A program made the position numbers and the translations under genes. From the NCBI GenBank assembly GCA_044432725.1, contig JAWXUL010000065.1, forward strand, positions 1 to 7,809: DNA of 7,809 nucleotides, in the 5' to 3' direction. Under the pieces are notes generated by a model. That model was not told the DNA's origin. It did no database searches and worked only from the letters and a program-made list of their open reading frames with translations. Of the stretch, positions 5,984 through 7,809 are shown in pieces (the first letter of the stretch is position 1; every line of letters begins with the position of its first letter). The DNA is from JAWXUK01 sp044432725 (GTDB lineage: Bacteria > Bacillota > Clostridia > Oscillospirales > Oscillospiraceae).

Positions 5984-7630
5984 CTATCCTACTTCTTTTT
6001 CCTGTGATTTTTGGTAATGTAATAAAATATACTGCTGTACTTCCTGAAAATCAGCTTGATACTTAAAAACAATTTCTATCATGTGATTTTCGTGGATCAG
6101 CACTTTATCTACCAAATTCATCAACACAGGTCGGTCAATTTCTTGTAAATCCTTTGTTTCTTGAAAGAGTTTCGTCCAGTTGTTAGTGCTAGTGCCAGTC
6201 AATTCCGAATCCTGAATGATTTTTTTAAGATTCAGAATGGATTGCTCTTTCTCTTTGATTTTAATAGAGAAACTTTGCTTAAACTCTACAAAATCATGGT
6301 CTGTGATAATACCATCTACCTTATCCTCGTAGAGTTTCAGCTTCATCTCGTTGTATTTTTGGATTTCTTCCTCTAAAGCTGTAATTTGCGTTTCGTAGGT
6401 GAATGTTGCTCTGTCATGGTCTGAATTTTCGGAAATAGAGTTGAGTACTTCTTCCATTTTACAGACGATTTCCACTTGGTCACGAATGGTTTTCAGTACC
6501 TTTTCTTCCACGTCTTTCATGCCGATACTGTGGGAAGAACAGGTTTTGAAGTTGCGGTTGTCAGAACAGATGTAATAATGATACTCTTTCCCACCTGATT
6601 TAGTGGTTTTCTTTATCATCGTTGCACCACAGTCAGCACAATAAATGAAGCCAGATAGTAAACTTACCGTGTCACAGCCCTTACCGATACGAACATTCCG
6701 TGTCATCATTTCTTGTACTGCTAGGAAATCTCCCACTGAAACTAAAGGCTCATGGGCATTTTCTACCGTTACCCAGTCTTTTTCAGGTACAGGCTCTTTC
6801 TTCCGTAGCTTGTAATTTTTAGTGCTAACTTTTCCTTGCACTAGCACACCGATATAGACTTCATTTTTTAAGATACGTCTAATGGTATTTTGTTCCCACC
6901 GTGCCACCTCGTTCACCTTAAAAGAAGTCTGTAAGTTTGTTCCTTGAACTTGTTTGTGTTCTGCTGGTGATAAAATGCCCATATCATTGAGTTGTTTGGC
7001 AATTTGAACCATAGAATATCCATTTTTGTAATGGGAAAAAATCTTCTGAACAATAACCGTGGCTTCTTCATCAGGTACAAGCTGGTGTCGGTCTGTTTCG
7101 CTTTTTTTGTAGCCGTATGGAGCGAAAGCACCTACATATTCCCCATTTTTCCGTCTGGTAGCAAGGCTAGAACGGATTTTCTTTGAGGTATCACGAGAGT
7201 AGTTATCATTGATCAGATTCATCATAGGCAATTTCAAAGCAAGTGCTTGAGGATCATCTTTGAATGTGTCACAGTCATTGATAGCGATAAAACGCACACC
7301 TAACTTGTATAAAGTTTTCTCGGCATATTCACCACCTAGGACATAATCTCTCGTAAATCGGCTTAGATCTCGACACACGATACAATCAATCTTTCCCTCA
7401 CGAACCAATTTATCCATTTCATTGAACGCAGGACGATTAAGTGAAACTCCTGATACACCGTCATCAATGAATGGCTCGTAGGCAAGTTTTAATTCATCAT
7501 CTCGATTGACGAAATCTTTGCAAAAGGAAATTTGTCCCTCAATGCTGTTACTCACCACTTTATCGCCATCTTCTTTGGATAATCGGCAATAAATTGCAGT
7601 TTTGAAGATTCTTTTCTTCTCTTTGGGCAT
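5984..7630 (-). CDS. Large serine recombinase 1 (first of the tandem triplet)
   Basis: A 548-aa large serine recombinase. The resolvase domain spans about residues 9-160, with IYCRLS (nucleophile S18, R16), IDDGVSGV (55-62) and RDLSRFTRD (87-95), then the long helix NYSRDTSKK. The Recombinase domain (about 168-310) starts at APYGYKKSETDRHQL. The zinc ribbon uses C331, C334, C355 and C364, a long coiled coil covers about 408-480, and the C-terminal part contains IEIVFKYQADF. ATG at 7630 is chosen because AAAGGAGGT lies 8 bases upstream. The frame is also open up to a GTG at 7711 (27 more codons), but that start lacks a ribosome site. This is the promoter-proximal gene of the three-gene operon, and its ribosome site is buried in a hairpin (7637-7678), so its translation is probably the controlled step. 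Confidence 0.93.
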   Translation of the reverse strand: MPKEKKRIFKTAIYCRLSKEDGDKVVSNSIEGQISFCKDFVNRDDELKLAYEPFIDDGVSGVSLNRPAFNEMDKLVREGKIDCIVCRDLSRFTRDYVLGGEYAEKTLYKLGVRFIAINDCDTFKDDPQALALKLPMMNLINDNYSRDTSKKIRSSLATRRKNGEYVGAFAPYGYKKSETDRHQLVPDEEATVIVQKIFSHYKNGYSMVQIAKQLNDMGILSPAEHKQVQGTNLQTSFKVNEVARWEQNTIRRILKNEVYIGVLVQGKVSTKNYKLRKKEPVPEKDWVTVENAHEPLVSVGDFLAVQEMMTRNVRIGKGCDTVSLLSGFIYCADCGATMIKKTTKSGGKEYHYYICSDNRNFKTCSSHSIGMKDVEEKVLKTIRDQVEIVCKMEEVLNSISENSDHDRATFTYETQITALEEEIQKYNEMKLKLYEDKVDGIITDHDFVEFKQSFSIKIKEKEQSILNLKKIIQDSELTGTSTNNWTKLFQETKDLQEIDRPVLMNLVDKVLIHENHMIEIVFKYQADFQEVQQYILLHYQKSQEKEVG

Positions 7631-7636
7631 AAAAAA

Positions 7637-7678
7637 TACCTCCTTTTCGATTTTATAAGTGAAATCGGAAAGGGGGTA
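7637..7678 (-). promoter_or_regulatory. RBS-sequestering hairpin in the recombinase leader
   Basis: Two 17-base arms (7662-7678 and 7637-7653) are complementary at 15 of 17 positions around an 8-base loop. In the transcript UACCCCCUUUCCGAUUU would pair with AAAUCGAAAAGGAGGUA, the two gaps being C-A mismatches. The second arm contains the whole Shine-Dalgarno sequence of recombinase 1 (plus-strand 7638-7646), so the folded leader should block ribosome loading. What would open it (upstream translation, a protein, a small RNA) is not visible. Confidence 0.7.
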
Positions 7679-7701
7679 GCTATTCTTATACAAACAGAAA
7701 T

Positions 7702-7727
7702 AGCCACTCACCTTTTTGGCAGTGGCT
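7702..7727 (-). promoter_or_regulatory. Leader stem-loop, possible attenuator
   Basis: On the minus strand a perfect 7-bp stem (AGCCACT pairing with AGTGGCT; 7721-7727 and 7702-7708) surrounds a 12-base loop that can add a short CC/GG pairing. It is followed by the T-rich ATTTCTGTTTG. It sits about 20 bases after the predicted transcription start. The interrupted T-tract makes it a weak terminator at best. It could be an attenuator or simply a structured 5' end. Confidence 0.45.
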
Positions 7728-7754
7728 TGGTTCTATTCTTTTTTGACCGACTCC

Positions 7755-7783
7755 ATCTTATCAGAATTTTTTATCATTGTCAA
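7755..7783 (-). promoter_or_regulatory. Sigma-A promoter of the recombinase operon
   Basis: On the minus strand TTGACA (7778-7783) and TAAGAT (7755-7760) are separated by exactly 17 bases. The -35 is a perfect match and the -10 has one mismatch in an A+T-rich setting. Transcription would start near 7748, giving a leader of about 118 nt before the ATG of recombinase 1. No second promoter is evident inside the operon. Confidence 0.8.
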
Positions 7784-7809
7784 GACTTTTTTCAAATAAG
7801 TTATACTCC

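Noticed and set aside
1..7809. CRISPR array, tRNA or rRNA genes, toxin-antitoxin pair or resistance gene
   Set aside because: No regularly spaced repeats, tRNA-like folds or recognizable proteins of these kinds were seen on either strand.

Overview
The window is a piece of nested mobile DNA from a low-GC Gram-positive bacterium (Firmicutes/Bacillota). Supporting this are its A+T-rich composition, strong GGAGG-type ribosome binding sites, a consensus sigma-A promoter, and proteins of types common in conjugative elements of Clostridia and streptococci. The exact genus cannot be read from this sequence. Every convincing gene lies on the minus strand, so the window reads biologically from right (7809) to left (1). 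No housekeeping gene, RNA gene or CRISPR array is seen.

Right part (7809 to about 2640): a consensus promoter, a structured leader of about 118 nt, then three consecutive full-length large serine recombinases of 548, 577 and 520 aa. They are packed as one operon: a 12-nt gap between the first and second genes, a 1-nt TAATG overlap between the second and third, and a rho-independent terminator after the third. Each keeps the catalytic serine, a DxSRxxR motif, a four-cysteine zinc ribbon and a C-terminal coiled coil. The leader contains a 17-bp imperfect hairpin that buries the Shine-Dalgarno sequence of the first recombinase, which suggests translational control. This is most likely the integration/excision module at the end of an integrative element whose body lies to the right of the window.

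Middle and left part (about 2580 to 1): a MobA/MobL (MobQ-type) relaxase gene that has been broken twice. Its N-terminal part, which would carry the nicking tyrosine, is replaced by the recombinase-bearing DNA just upstream of the HxH metal motif. Its body is then split by an IS3-family insertion sequence of about 1.68 kb (124-1804). The IS has 23-bp imperfect terminal inverted repeats and a 4-bp target duplication (GAAC). Removing the IS and one repeat copy joins the two relaxase pieces exactly in frame. The IS transposase itself looks dead: orfA has an apparent one-base frameshift in an A-tract and another in a G-tract, and orfB has a TGA stop immediately before its first catalytic aspartate.

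Inferred history: an element with a relaxase gene received a large-serine-recombinase element in or near that gene, and separately received an IS3-family copy that then decayed. The two points most worth following are the three-recombinase operon with its ribosome-site-sequestering leader, and the use of another mobile element's relaxase gene as landing site.
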